Shown piece by piece: positions 24,582-35,680 of a stretch of 64,000 nucleotides of DNA. The stretch's first letter is position 1. Every line of letters starts with the position of its first letter. A program made the translations under genes and the position numbers. The stretch lies in NCBI GenBank assembly GCA_947627445.1, contig CANQWA010000006.1:19037-83036 (forward strand). Reading direction: 5' to 3'. Below the pieces are notes generated by a model. It ran no database searches. It was not told the origin of the DNA and was given only the letters and a program-made list of their open reading frames with translations. This DNA is from an uncultured Ruminococcus sp. Its GTDB lineage: Bacteria; Bacillota; Clostridia; Oscillospirales; Ruminococcaceae.

Positions 24582-25532
24582 ATGATGAAAAGATGCGGCG
24601 GCAGCATTTTGCTGTTTTTGGCGGCAGCGTTTTGTCTTGCCGGATGTTCCAGGATTGAGACACCGGAAGATTCGATGGTACAGCCGGTGATGGCTGAGAT
24701 GTCAGGATATACAGACATGCAGACGACTGAGACAACTGAAACAACGCTGGCAGTATCCGATGTACTGACACTTACCACAGAAATGACCACCACCACAACT
24801 ATGACGACGACAGAAAATCTGGACAGACCTTTTATTGAAGAAAACAGCAGCATTGACCCGGAAAAGCCCATGGTGGCACTGACCTTTGACGACGGTCCAG
24901 GCAAGTATACAGATTCTATTTTAGATACCTTAGAGGCGTACAGTGCCCATGCCACATTTTTTGTGATTGGCAGCAATGTCACCGAATCCAGATACGATGT
25001 CCTGCGCCGTGCAGTCTCTCTGAACTGTGAGATCGGCAGCCATACATACGATCATACAGATCTGGTGAAACTGAACGAAACAGATCTGCTGAACAATGTG
25101 AAGGCAGCAGACCAGTCGGTGCTGGATGCTATTGGACGGTATCCCTATTGGCTGCGTCCGCCCTACGGTTCCTTTGATGATACCGTCAGAAGTACCATCG
25201 GCAAGCCGTTGACTTATTGGTCAGTGGATACCAAAGACTGGAGTACAAAGGATACCAATGCGACCATACAGGCGGCAACAACCAAAGTTGAGGACGGTGA
25301 TATCGTGTTGATGCATGACATTTACGCCTCAACCGCAGACGCCGTCAAACAGATCGTTCCGGATCTGCTGAATCAGGGGTATCAGTTGGTGACAGTCAGT
25401 GAACTGCTGTATTACCGTGGTGTGGAAATTGAGGATGGAATGATCGTTTTTTCCATGCATCCAGCTAAGTATGACTACCGCCTTCCACCGAGCGAAACAG
25501 AACCGGCAGGCAGTGAAGAAGCAAGCTCTTAA
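24582..25532 (+). CDS. Polysaccharide deacetylase lipoprotein (NodB domain)
   Basis: 316 residues from the ATG at 24582; an in-frame TTG two codons earlier is less likely. The signal peptide ends in a lipobox (CLAGCS). A Thr-rich spacer (TTTTTMTTT) follows, then the NodB domain with motif 1 TFDDGPG (catalytic base and metal Asp), motif 2 SHTYDH (metal His pair), motif 3 RPPYGS, motif 4 VDTKDW and motif 5 LMHD. It is likely a peptidoglycan N-acetylglucosamine or related deacetylase acting in the wall. The gene lies 22 bases after recX, but no functional tie to recombination is evident. Confidence 0.88.
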   Translation: MMKRCGGSILLFLAAAFCLAGCSRIETPEDSMVQPVMAEMSGYTDMQTTETTETTLAVSDVLTLTTEMTTTTTMTTTENLDRPFIEENSSIDPEKPMVALTFDDGPGKYTDSILDTLEAYSAHATFFVIGSNVTESRYDVLRRAVSLNCEIGSHTYDHTDLVKLNETDLLNNVKAADQSVLDAIGRYPYWLRPPYGSFDDTVRSTIGKPLTYWSVDTKDWSTKDTNATIQAATTKVEDGDIVLMHDIYASTADAVKQIVPDLLNQGYQLVTVSELLYYRGVEIEDGMIVFSMHPAKYDYRLPPSETEPAGSEEASS

Positions 25533-25633
25533 CACAGATCAGCAGATCTGTTTACAGATACGAAAAACCAAGACGCAGCGGCAAGATGCTTCAAAGGATA
25601 TGCAGTCTTGCTTCTGACAGAGGAGGAAATATT

Positions 25634-26977
25634 ATGCCAATTCGAGTAGGACTGGTTTCTCTGGGATGTTCTAAAAATTTGGTAGATTCCGAACGAATTT
25701 TATCCAAGCTGCGAACCCACGGCTATCAGTTGGTGACTGAGCCAGGAGAGGCGGAGATCGCCATTGTCAACACTTGCGGTTTTATCCAGTCTGCCAAGGA
25801 AGAAGCCATCGAGACCATACTGGAGCTGGGCGCACTAAAACAGGAGGGGTCGCTGAAAAAGATCATTCTCACCGGCTGCCTCACAGAGCGCTATCGAGAG
25901 GAAGCCGCTGATCTGTTTACTGAAGCAGATGCCGTCATTGGCATTGCGGACAACCGGGATATTGTGGATATTCTGGATCATGTACTGGCAGGTGAGCGTG
26001 TCATTCGGTTCGGCAAAAAAGAGGATATCGAAATGACAGGGGATCGTATCATATCCACACTGCCCTTTTTTGCCTATCTAAAAATTGCCGAGGGCTGTTC
26101 CAACTGCTGTACATACTGTGCCATTCCCCAGATTCGGGGACCTTACCGCAGTGTTCCCATGGAGGCAATACTGGAGGAAGCCCGATGGCTGGCAGAGCAT
26201 CATGTGACGGAATTGAATGTGGTGGCACAGGATACCACACGCTACGGCGATGACCTTTACGGGGAATCCAGACTGCCGGAGTTGTTGCGGAAGCTGTGTC
26301 ATATTCCGGGTATTCGCTGGGTGCGTGTGCTGTACTGCTATCCGGAGCGAATCACTGAGGCACTATTGGACGTATTGGTAGAAGAACCTAACATGGTGCC
26401 CTATCTGGACATGCCTATCCAGCATTGTGATGATGACATTCTGCGGCGAATGAACCGTCCAGGCAGCGAAAAGATGCTTCGGGATCTCATTGCGCATATT
26501 CGGGAGCGTGTACCGGAAATAACCTTGCGGACCACGCTGATCACAGGTTTTCCCGGGGAGACGAAGGAGCAGTTTAACCGGCTGGGGGATTTTGTTCAAG
26601 ACATGCAGTTTGATCACCTGGGCTGCTTTGCCTATTCTGAGGAGGAGGGCACAAAGGCGGCAGAAATGGAAGATCAGATCGATGAGGAAGTTCGTACCCA
26701 CCGTGCAGATATCATCATGGAGCAGCAGGCTGAGGTAAATGCTGCCAAGAATGCGGCAAAGGTGGGCAGTCGTCTGACAGCAGTAATCGAAGGGTATGAC
26801 CGGTATGCCGGATGTTATTTTGGACGCACGGCAGCTGATGCACCGGACATTGACGGTAAAATTTTTATCAAGAGTGACAATCGCCTGAAACTGGGTCAGT
26901 ATATTACCGTGGAGGTATTTGACACCATGGATTATGACCTGCTGGCGGAGGAGGTAAGCGATGAATCTGCCAAATAA
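25634..26977 (+). CDS. rimO: Ribosomal protein S12 methylthiotransferase RimO
   Basis: 447 residues. It is a radical-SAM MTTase that methylthiolates an aspartate of S12. The N-terminal UPF0004 domain has SLGCSKNLVDSE plus NTCGF and TGCL cysteines binding the auxiliary cluster; the radical-SAM motif CSNCCTYCAIP (CxxxCxxC) follows; a TRAM domain ends the protein. The ATG at 25634 is chosen for AGGAGG seven bases upstream and family homology, although the frame is open to 25586. It overlaps pgsA by 17 bases. Confidence 0.93.
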   Translation: MPIRVGLVSLGCSKNLVDSERILSKLRTHGYQLVTEPGEAEIAIVNTCGFIQSAKEEAIETILELGALKQEGSLKKIILTGCLTERYREEAADLFTEADAVIGIADNRDIVDILDHVLAGERVIRFGKKEDIEMTGDRIISTLPFFAYLKIAEGCSNCCTYCAIPQIRGPYRSVPMEAILEEARWLAEHHVTELNVVAQDTTRYGDDLYGESRLPELLRKLCHIPGIRWVRVLYCYPERITEALLDVLVEEPNMVPYLDMPIQHCDDDILRRMNRPGSEKMLRDLIAHIRERVPEITLRTTLITGFPGETKEQFNRLGDFVQDMQFDHLGCFAYSEEEGTKAAEMEDQIDEEVRTHRADIIMEQQAEVNAAKNAAKVGSRLTAVIEGYDRYAGCYFGRTAADAPDIDGKIFIKSDNRLKLGQYITVEVFDTMDYDLLAEEVSDESAK

Positions 26978-27536
26978 GCTGACGCTGCTGCGTGTAATCC
27001 TGATTCCGGTTTTTTTGGTGTTTGTGTATGTAAAGGTGATCCCGTTCCATTATCTTCTGGCGCTGGTGATATTTGCCGCCGCTTCCCTGACGGATATGCT
27101 GGATGGAAAAATTGCCAGGAAACAGGGTCTTGTGACCAATTTCGGAAAATTTCTGGATCCGCTGGCAGATAAAGTGCTGGTGGTGACAGCATTGACAGTG
27201 TTTGTAGAGTTGAAGGATTTCCGCATGTCGGCGATTCCACTGGTGATCATTGTGGCAAGAGAGTTCATGGTTTCCGGCCTGCGGTTGTTGGCGGCAGAGG
27301 AAGGTGTTGTGATTGCCGCTGGCATCTGGGGAAAGCTGAAAACGGCGTTTACCATGGTGACGATTGTGGGAATTCTGGCGTATCTGGTTCTGGTGCAGGA
27401 TCTTGGCGTAGAACTGCCCGAATTGGTGCGGACTGTGGTGCTGGAAGGGCTAATTTGGATCTCTACGCTTCTGACGATCATTTCGGGGCTGGTGTATCTG
27501 AAGGGTTGTTGGAAGTACATTGATAGTGATAAGTGA
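26961..27536 (+). CDS. pgsA: CDP-diacylglycerol-glycerol-3-phosphate 3-phosphatidyltransferase
   Basis: 191 residues with four to five membrane helices and the CDP-alcohol phosphatidyltransferase motif D-G-x-x-A-R-x(8)-G-x3-D-x3-D, here DMLDGKIARK then FGKFLDPLADK. It makes phosphatidylglycerol phosphate, the precursor of phosphatidylglycerol and lipoteichoic acid anchors. The rimO-pgsA overlap suggests cotranscription. A terminator closes the long plus-strand array. Confidence 0.93.
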   Translation: MNLPNKLTLLRVILIPVFLVFVYVKVIPFHYLLALVIFAAASLTDMLDGKIARKQGLVTNFGKFLDPLADKVLVVTALTVFVELKDFRMSAIPLVIIVAREFMVSGLRLLAAEEGVVIAAGIWGKLKTAFTMVTIVGILAYLVLVQDLGVELPELVRTVVLEGLIWISTLLTIISGLVYLKGCWKYIDSDK

Positions 27537-27559
27537 TGGATTCACGGGGAAAATATGAA

Positions 27560-27587
27560 AGCCGCCTGCTTTTCGGGCGGCTTTTTT
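27560..27587 (+). terminator. Terminator after pgsA
   Basis: AGCCGCC / GGGCGGCT with an eight-base loop and a T run. Confidence 0.85.
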
Positions 27588-27602
27588 AAGGAATTTTGCA
27601 TC

Positions 27603-27641
27603 AAAAAGCACCCGAAGCGATTCCAAAACCGCCTCGGGTGC
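27603..27641 (-). terminator. Terminator of the groESL operon
   Basis: Inverted repeat GCACCCGA / TCGGGTGC; read on the minus strand it is followed by TTTTTGA. Confidence 0.8.
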
Positions 27642-27669
27642 ATATTTTTATCGGATGTTACAGGAGGAA

Positions 27670-29337
<1,668 letters not shown>

Positions 29338-29425
29338 TTACAAGTGCTTGGAATTGTGTCAACAAGCCCTGATTTGTTCCTTTCAGATGAGAACTGCTGT
29401 TATTAGAATGTAGAGATCCGGGTGG

Positions 29426-29719
29426 TTATTCTGTAATCGCCAGAATCTCAGTCTCGTATACCAGGGTGTATTCCTCACCGTTCGTCTTCAATTTCTGACC
29501 GGCGTTAGGATTCAACAGCACCTTGTCGCCAACCTTGACCTGCATAGGGATACGAGTACCATCGGTTGCAAATTTGCCTTCGCCGCATGCCACAACTGTG
29601 CCTTTTAAGGGAACACCTGCGGGATTTTTGGATGCCAGTACCAGACCACCTGCGGTTTTTTCTTCCTGTTCCTTTTCTGCCAGAATCAGAACTCTGTCTG
29701 CTAAAGGTTTTAATGTCAT
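29426..29719 (-). CDS. groES: Co-chaperonin GroES (Hsp10)
   Basis: 97 residues. KPLADRVLI at the N-terminus, the mobile loop region (EEKTAGGLVLASKNPAG, with the usual IVL-like hydrophobics changed to LVL) and the GDKVLLNPNAG roof region identify GroES, the lid of the GroEL chamber. AGGAGGAATG precedes the start. A perfect CIRCE operator and a promoter lie upstream. Confidence 0.97.
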   Translation of the reverse strand: MTLKPLADRVLILAEKEQEEKTAGGLVLASKNPAGVPLKGTVVACGEGKFATDGTRIPMQVKVGDKVLLNPNAGQKLKTNGEEYTLVYETEILAITE

Positions 29720-29784
29720 CGTTCATTCCTCCTGCAAATAAATTTCACTTAGAACAAGCTTTTGTCACTTGATCCATAAGTCTG

Positions 29785-29811
29785 TTAGCACTCAAACTTC
29801 CTGAGTGCTAA
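29785..29811. promoter_or_regulatory. CIRCE operator (HrcA binding site) of groESL
   Basis: TTAGCACTC-N9-GAGTGCTAA, an exact match to the CIRCE consensus, between the promoter and groES. It indicates heat-shock control by the HrcA repressor. Confidence 0.96.
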
Positions 29812-29816
29812 TATCT

Positions 29817-29844
29817 ATTTTACCAGCTTTTCAGAAAAAATCAA
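29817..29844 (-). promoter_or_regulatory. SigA-type promoter of groESL
   Basis: On the minus strand TTGATT (29844-29839) and TAAAAT (29822-29817), spacer 16 bases, directly followed by CIRCE. Confidence 0.75.
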
Positions 29845-30214
29845 GAGCTTTTCGGCGAAATTTTGCATTTTTATACACATGCACAAATCAAGCAGAGATA
29901 TTTGGAAAAAATCATGCAGAATCACAAATTTTTCCGGTGCCGATGCGAAATGCAGAAAATGTATTTTCAGAGGGTTTTCAGTATGGCTTCACGAAATCAA
30001 CACATTGGAAGGGTATGATATAACTGTACTCCGGATGGAGTAACATCCTCTGGCCGTTTTGTACACCACCCCGATGCAAAACGGACATCCCCAACAATCC
30101 CTATATCCAAACAAGAAACGCCTCTCACCCCGGGGCGTTTTTTGTTTTTGGACTTTGTGATTGGAGAGTTTTTTCAGAGCGCCGCACAAGTACCTGGGAC
30201 ATTGTATTTTTTCC
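29845..30214. other. Intergenic region between groESL and comM
   Basis: No credible gene. It includes a short GC hairpin with a T run near 30120-30150 (CGCC / GGGGCG then TTTTTTG). Otherwise I see nothing recognisable. Confidence 0.5.
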
Positions 30215-30243
30215 TTTACATTTCTTTGGAATTGTGGTATACT
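30215..30243 (+). promoter_or_regulatory. Promoter of comM
   Basis: TTTACA at 30215-30220 and TATACT at 30238-30243, spacer 17 bases, about 140 bases before the predicted start. Confidence 0.7.
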
Positions 30244-30419
30244 TAAAGAAGCACGGATGAAATCCCGCTTGACGGCTCTGTTGCAAAATGGCGCATAGAT
30301 TTCCTTTAGCCGAAAGATATGGATATTTTGCCATGGAAGCGAGTATAACATCTCCGACATTTCCGGGAAAGAGGTGACCTCCCATATTTACTCAGATCAA
30401 AAGCCTTGGATTATTTGGT

Positions 30420-31907
30420 TTGAATGCATTTCCGGTGGATGTAGAAGTCAGCATGACCCGCGGCGCACCCCAATTTGATATCGTGGGATTGCCGGATGCT
30501 TCCGTTCGGGAAAGCCGTGAACGCATCCGTTCTGCCATGAGCGCCATGGGGGTACAGTTCCCTGTGAGCAGCATCACAGTCAATCTTGCACCAGCAGATG
30601 TGAAAAAAATTGGCACCATGCACGATCTTGCCATTCTGCTGGGACTTCTTGTCTGCACCGGACAGCTCGCCCCACAACCGGAGACACGATATTTTATCGG
30701 AGAAGTCTCTCTTTCCGGACAGATACGTGCTGTCAACGGCGTTTTGTCTATGGCGCTTCTGGCAGCTGCTTCCGGTGCAAAGGAGCTGTATGTGCCGGCA
30801 GACAATGCCGCAGAAGCTTCTGCCGCCGGGATTCCTGTTTACGGTGTGTCGGATACCTCAGAACTTTTGGCACATTTGGCACAGGTCCGCAGAATATTAC
30901 CTCAACCGCCCTATGTGCCGCCCCAAGAAGCTTTTGACGACGTTTTGGATTTTGCGGAGGTCAAAGGACAACGAAGCGCCAGATATGCACTGGAGATTGC
31001 TGCGGCAGGCGGGCATAATGCCCTGATGATTGGTAGTCCCGGCAGCGGAAAGAGCATGTTAGCCAAACGGCTTCCCTCGATCTTACCGGAGATGACCAGG
31101 ACAGAATCCCTGGAAACCACCCAAATCTACTCTGTTGCAGGACTTTTGGATGTCAGACAACCCTTGATGACAAAGCGTCCCTTCCGCTCACCCCATCACA
31201 CCATTTCCAGTGTGGGTCTGGTGGGCGGCGGTTCTATACCGCATCCCGGAGAGATTTCTCTTTCGCATAACGGGTTGCTTTTTCTGGATGAACTGCCAGA
31301 ATTCGACCGGCGCACACTGGAGATTTTACGGCAGCCTCTGGAAGAACGGAGGGTCACCATTACCCGTGCTTCCGGGACGATTACTTATCCCTGTTCTTTT
31401 ATGCTGATCGGGGCAATGAATCCTTGTCCTTGCGGTTATTTCGGACATCCCCGCCGTAAATGTAGCTGTTCTGACAAACAAGTCCGACAATATCTGGGAA
31501 AAATCTCCGGACCACTGCTGGATCGGTTTGATCTGCATGTGGAGGTTGAGCCGGTTTCCTTCGATGATCTTTCCGAAGGAATGAGAGCGGAGGCTTCTCA
31601 GGAGATCCGGAAGCGCGTGCAGGCAGCACGTGCTGTTCAGAATGAACGGTTCAGAGGGACGGATATCTGGAATAATGCGGGGATACCGGGTGGAAAGGTA
31701 CAGGAGTTTTGTCCAATGAGTGACGATGCCGGGGTATTGCTGCGGTCGGTATTTGATCGGTTGGGATTGAGTGCCAGAGCGTATGACAGGATTCTCAGAG
31801 TGGCGAGGACGATAGCGGATTTGGATCATTGTGAAGTGATGCAGAAGCGGCATATTGCAGCGGCAGCACAGTTCCGCAGCCTCGACCGCAAGTATTGGAC
31901 AAAATAA
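30420..31907 (+). CDS. comM: ComM/YifB-family Mg-chelatase-like AAA+ ATPase
   Basis: 495 residues from the TTG at 30420. The N-terminal ChlI-like fold (DIVGLPDASVRESRERIR) is followed by an AAA+ domain with Walker A GSPGSGKSML, Walker B-like LLFLDELPEF and a cysteine motif (NPCPCGYFGHPRRKCSC), then the C-terminal Mg-chelatase domain. ComM is a hexameric helicase that promotes branch migration in natural transformation. The family's N-terminus is about 12 residues longer: the upstream in-frame codons read IFTQIKSLGLFGLN, which matches, and begin at an ATA at 30384 preceded by AGGTGA. No ATG, GTG or TTG is available there, so the true start may be an AUA codon. Confidence 0.9.
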   Translation: MNAFPVDVEVSMTRGAPQFDIVGLPDASVRESRERIRSAMSAMGVQFPVSSITVNLAPADVKKIGTMHDLAILLGLLVCTGQLAPQPETRYFIGEVSLSGQIRAVNGVLSMALLAAASGAKELYVPADNAAEASAAGIPVYGVSDTSELLAHLAQVRRILPQPPYVPPQEAFDDVLDFAEVKGQRSARYALEIAAAGGHNALMIGSPGSGKSMLAKRLPSILPEMTRTESLETTQIYSVAGLLDVRQPLMTKRPFRSPHHTISSVGLVGGGSIPHPGEISLSHNGLLFLDELPEFDRRTLEILRQPLEERRVTITRASGTITYPCSFMLIGAMNPCPCGYFGHPRRKCSCSDKQVRQYLGKISGPLLDRFDLHVEVEPVSFDDLSEGMRAEASQEIRKRVQAARAVQNERFRGTDIWNNAGIPGGKVQEFCPMSDDAGVLLRSVFDRLGLSARAYDRILRVARTIADLDHCEVMQKRHIAAAAQFRSLDRKYWTK

Positions 31908-31918
31908 GAACAAGTTCT
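31907..31918. repeat. AGAAC-NN-GTTCT dispersed palindrome, copy 4
   Basis: AGAACAAGTTCT starting on the last base of the comM stop codon TAA, the same placement as the copy at 20839. Confidence 0.7.
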
Positions 31919-32028
31919 AAGGTTTTACATACAGGAAAAATCGGTGTTGACTGGAAAACATCTTCAGTCACCTCGACTCAGACCACAAACCCAAACGGTT
32001 TTCCATATAGATCAAGAAAGGACACTCC

Positions 32029-33198
32029 ATGACAAGAACCTACACCCCCTCCAGACGGCGGAAACAGAAAAAAGAATCCCCCCTTCTCCTATACTGGAGG
32101 CGTCTGGATAAATCATTGATCTTAGCAGCGCTGCTTTGCTCCGGGCTGAGTATTCTGCTGCTTTATTCCATCTGGCAGAACAACATCAGCGATGCTGTAA
32201 ATGCCAGTCAATACCGCACCCAACTGTTCTCCTGTCTCTTGGGCATGATCAGCATGGGCGTTCTCGCTGTCGTAGATTATCATAAAATCGCACGGCTGTG
32301 GTATCTCTACGCCCCTGTGGTGCTCCTCCTCACGATACTGACATTTACCCCGCTGGGGCACAAACGTGCTGGAGCAGATGACCAGGCGTGGCTGAATCTG
32401 GGCTTTATCATGTTCCAGCCCTCAGAGGTACTGAAGTTGGCGTTCATTCTTTCCTTTGCTCTTCATCTTGCAAAGGTGGAAGAAAACATGAATCATCCTC
32501 TCCACATGCTTTTGTTGATCATACACGGCGCTGTTCCGATGGGATTGGTGGCATTACAGGGAGACTATGGTACAGCCATTGTCTTTGCCGTGGTATTTAT
32601 CGCCATGCTCTTTGCCGCAAAAATTTCTTGGAAATATATCTTGGGCTTTCTCATTGCCATTCCAGCAGCACTGGTTGTTGCATGGAATTTTGTGTTGGGC
32701 GATATTCATAAAAAGCGCATCTTGGTACTGCTTCATCCCGGAACAGACCCGGAAAATTTGGAATATCAGCAAGATCGTGGTCTGGCAGCCCTCTCCAATG
32801 GGAAGATATTCGGTGTGGGATTGTTCTCCGGTAAGGATTCCTATGTCTATGTACCGGAGATCCATAATGACTTTCTGTTTGTCCAGGTGGGGCAGGCGTT
32901 GGGCTTTGTGGGCGCAACGACTGTGATACTGGTACTGGCGTTTCTTTGTCTGAAGATTTTGTACAACGGCTTTCACTCCCGGGATAAAATGGGAATGCTG
33001 CTCTGTACCGGTGTATTTGCCCTGCTGTTTTCCCACTGTGTTATGAATATTGGTATGGTGCTGAAGGTCATGCCAGTTATCGGTGTACCGTTGCCCTTTA
33101 TCAGTGCCGGCGGTACGGCGACTGTCAGTATGTATATTGCCCTTGGTTTAGTCATCAGCGTCTATGGGCACAATGAGAAAAAATATCAGGTTTATTAA
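32029..33198 (+). CDS. RodA/FtsW/SpoVE-family (SEDS) peptidoglycan polymerase
   Basis: 389 residues with about ten membrane helices. SEDS signatures include FMFQPSEVLKLAFI, ALQGDYGTAIVF, and VIGVPLPFISAGGT near the C-terminus. SEDS proteins are peptidoglycan glycosyltransferases that work with a class B PBP. A basic N-terminal tail (about 1-20) is cytoplasmic. GAAAGGACAC precedes the ATG. Whether it acts in elongation (RodA) or the spore (SpoVE) cannot be decided; the isolated position without mreBCD or a PBP is compatible with either, RodA being slightly favoured by sequence style. Confidence 0.88.
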   Translation: MTRTYTPSRRRKQKKESPLLLYWRRLDKSLILAALLCSGLSILLLYSIWQNNISDAVNASQYRTQLFSCLLGMISMGVLAVVDYHKIARLWYLYAPVVLLLTILTFTPLGHKRAGADDQAWLNLGFIMFQPSEVLKLAFILSFALHLAKVEENMNHPLHMLLLIIHGAVPMGLVALQGDYGTAIVFAVVFIAMLFAAKISWKYILGFLIAIPAALVVAWNFVLGDIHKKRILVLLHPGTDPENLEYQQDRGLAALSNGKIFGVGLFSGKDSYVYVPEIHNDFLFVQVGQALGFVGATTVILVLAFLCLKILYNGFHSRDKMGMLLCTGVFALLFSHCVMNIGMVLKVMPVIGVPLPFISAGGTATVSMYIALGLVISVYGHNEKKYQVY

Positions 33199-33237
33199 GG
33201 CAAACCCGCACAAAGATGGTTCGGTGCTGCCTAAACC
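33195..33237. repeat. Dispersed hairpin repeat (family B), copy 1
   Basis: TTAAGGCAAACCCGCACAAAG then GTGCTGCCTAAACC, starting at the stop codon of the SEDS gene. The same start motif recurs at 52768 and 58258. It pairs imperfectly with itself. Confidence 0.55.
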
Positions 33238-33255
33238 GTATGAGTTCCATAAACC

Positions 33256-33303
33256 GACAAACCTGCACAAATTTCCCTTGGGATTTTGTGCAGGTTTTAC
33301 GTA
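33256..33303. terminator. Terminator-like hairpin after the SEDS gene
   Basis: AAACCTGCACAAA / TTTTGTGCAGGTTT with a central loop. The stem resembles the family B repeat arm (GCACAAA), so the terminator may derive from that repeat. Confidence 0.6.
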
Positions 33304-33346
33304 TTTTCAGTTTTCTCAAAAGTTTATTCCATTTTTCCTTTTTTTA

Positions 33347-33355
33347 TGTTATAAT
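33347..33355 (+). promoter_or_regulatory. Extended -10 promoter candidate for the flippase gene
   Basis: TGTTATAAT at 33347-33355, no clear -35; about 100 bases before the ATG. Confidence 0.5.
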
Positions 33356-33457
33356 ATGTTGTATAGAGAAAGATAGTGCAAACGACAAAAACTTTTGACG
33401 TTCGCTATGATATACCGGCTGGATATTCCCTGGTCCAGAACAAAAAAGGTGATGTAC

Positions 33458-34879
33458 ATGAACAAATACAAAAAACTGGTTTCCAATACCCTGATCTTTG
33501 CTATTGGCTCATTTGGCTCAAAAATTCTTCTTCTGCTGCTGACCCGCCTCTATACCGGAAACATCAACCCCGGCGACAACAGCACGAAGGAACTGCTGGA
33601 ACTGACGGCTAATTTTCTCATACCCATTATCACATTTTCCATTGCTGATGCCGTCATCCGGTACGGTCTGGACAAAAACTTTGATAACCGGAAGGTGTTT
33701 ACCTCCGCTTGTGTCACCGAAGCATTCGGCGTCTTACTGTTGCTATTGCTATCGCCTTTGCTTCTGCTGCTGCCCTATACAGATGGCTATGTGATCCTGC
33801 TGGTGATCTACTGTATGACCTCAGGTTTCCGGCAAATTGCTGCCCAGTTTGTCCGTGCCAGAGGTCTGGTGCGGCTGTTTGCGCTGGATGGTATCTTTGC
33901 AACCCTGACTCTCTTTCTGTTGAATGTTATCTTTATCGCCGGGCTGCATATGGGTGTTACCGGCTTTATGCTTTCAGTGATTCTGTCTGATCTGATCTCG
34001 GGGCTGTTTCTTTGGAGTGTGGCAGGCTTGCAGAGATTTTTTCGCCCCCGGTACATGGACAAGAAAATGCTCCGCACCATGCTGCGATTCTCTGTGCCGC
34101 TGATCCCTTCCGCATTGCTCTGGTTAGTCACAGGTTTTTCCGACCGGCTGTTTATCCGGTACATGCCCGGACCCAACTCGCTGGTTGGCGAGACCGCAGC
34201 CGGTATCTACGGCGTTTCCACCAAGATTCCCAACCTGATTTCTACGATTTCCACTATTTTCTTTCAGGCGTGGAACATGTCTGCCATCGAAGAAAACGAT
34301 TCCAAAGACCGCAGCCGGTTCTACCATCGGGTTTTTGATGCATACCAGTCCTTTATGTTTATTGCCAGCGCCGGACTGATCGTCTTTGTGCGCATCCTGT
34401 CCGATATTCTCATCAATTCAGATGTGTACCCGGAATACGCTACGGCATTCCGCTATACACCCGTGCTGATCGTGGGCGTGCTGATGATGTGCTTCAACCA
34501 GTTCCTTAGCAGTGTTTACTCTGCCACTCAGCATACCACCCATTCCTTCTGGACGGCATTGGCGGCTGCCATCGTGAATATTCTCCTGAATATCGTCATG
34601 ATCCACTTCTGGGGCATCATGGGTGCTGCTGTGGCAACCTTTTTCAGCTATTTTGTCTGCTACTGCATCCGTATTGTAGATGCCCGGAAATATGTGCCCT
34701 TTCCGGTGAATCACGCCAAATTCATTGCGAATACGGGAATGCTGTTCCTGCTGGGTATTGTGGTGGTGGATGCACCGATCCTATGGATACCGATGTTAGT
34801 GGTGGGATTTGTGTTTATGTTGTTCTATAATTTCAGCGCAGTGATTCAGACGCTTTCCCGGCTGAAAAGAAGAAAATAA
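33458..34879 (+). CDS. Polysaccharide flippase-like membrane protein (MOP superfamily)
   Basis: 473 residues from the ATG at 33458, supported by AAAGGTGAT immediately upstream; the frame is open to 33395. It has twelve to fourteen predicted hydrophobic helices and a MATE/Wzx/MurJ layout, with GSFGSKILLLLLTRLYTG in the first helix and ETAAGIYGVSTKIPNL in the middle. Members flip lipid-linked oligosaccharides or lipid II. It lacks an adjacent capsule cluster, so the substrate is open. The gene sits alone between the SEDS gene and deoD. Confidence 0.82.
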   Translation: MNKYKKLVSNTLIFAIGSFGSKILLLLLTRLYTGNINPGDNSTKELLELTANFLIPIITFSIADAVIRYGLDKNFDNRKVFTSACVTEAFGVLLLLLLSPLLLLLPYTDGYVILLVIYCMTSGFRQIAAQFVRARGLVRLFALDGIFATLTLFLLNVIFIAGLHMGVTGFMLSVILSDLISGLFLWSVAGLQRFFRPRYMDKKMLRTMLRFSVPLIPSALLWLVTGFSDRLFIRYMPGPNSLVGETAAGIYGVSTKIPNLISTISTIFFQAWNMSAIEENDSKDRSRFYHRVFDAYQSFMFIASAGLIVFVRILSDILINSDVYPEYATAFRYTPVLIVGVLMMCFNQFLSSVYSATQHTTHSFWTALAAAIVNILLNIVMIHFWGIMGAAVATFFSYFVCYCIRIVDARKYVPFPVNHAKFIANTGMLFLLGIVVVDAPILWIPMLVVGFVFMLFYNFSAVIQTLSRLKRRK

Positions 34880-34929
34880 AAAAATAAGTTTTATATGTTA
34901 GCCCAGTATTATATTAGGAGGTCATTTTT

Positions 34930-35640
34930 ATGTCAACACCACACAATGCTGCATCTCCGGGGGATATTGCCAGAACCGTTCTCATGCCTGGTGATCCTCT
35001 GCGTGCCAAGTTTATTGCTGAACATTTTCTGGAAAATCCGGTCTGTTACAATACGGTTCGCGGGATGTACGGCTACACCGGAATTTATCAGGGAGTTCCG
35101 GTTTCCGTGCAGGGCAGCGGCATGGGAATGCCCTCTATCGGTATCTATTCCTATGAGTTGTATCATGAGTACGGCGTAGAGAAGATTTTCCGTGTGGGAA
35201 CAGCCGGCGGCGTTGCCGATCATATTCATCTGCGGGATGTGATTTTGGGACAGGCTGCTTGTACGGATTCTAATTATGCAGAACAGTATCATCTTTCCGG
35301 GACGTATGCGCCTATTGCGTCGTATGCGCTGTTGGAGGCTGCGGTGAATGCTGCGAAGAAGCTGGAGATTCCGGTGCATGTGGGGAATCTGCTTTCAACG
35401 GATGTGTTCTATCATGATGGCGACCCACTGCCAAAGTGGGCGAAAATGGGAGTTCTGGCGACGGAGATGGAAGCAGCGGCGCTGTATATGAATGCGGCGG
35501 CGGCTGGAAAGCAAGCGCTTTGTATTGTGACGGTTTCAGATTGCCCGCTCCGGCGAGAGTCTACTACGCCGGAGGAACGGCAGACGACTTTTACGCAGAT
35601 GATGCAGATTGCGCTGGAAGCGGCGATTACGGCAAAGTAA
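34930..35640 (+). CDS. deoD: Purine nucleoside phosphorylase, DeoD type
   Basis: 236 residues, the usual size of the hexameric PNP family. Motifs: MPGDPLRAKFIAE (phosphate site), GMGMPSIGIYSYEL, RVGTAGG, and EMEAAALY (ribose binding Glu/Met). The general acid Asp lies in SDCPLR. It cleaves purine nucleosides with phosphate to base and ribose-1-phosphate for salvage. AGGAGGTC precedes the ATG. A symmetrical terminator follows. Confidence 0.95.
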   Translation: MSTPHNAASPGDIARTVLMPGDPLRAKFIAEHFLENPVCYNTVRGMYGYTGIYQGVPVSVQGSGMGMPSIGIYSYELYHEYGVEKIFRVGTAGGVADHIHLRDVILGQAACTDSNYAEQYHLSGTYAPIASYALLEAAVNAAKKLEIPVHVGNLLSTDVFYHDGDPLPKWAKMGVLATEMEAAALYMNAAAAGKQALCIVTVSDCPLRRESTTPEERQTTFTQMMQIALEAAITAK

Positions 35641-35680
35641 AAGCAACACCTTGTCAGAAACAAAAATCCAAAAACACGTA

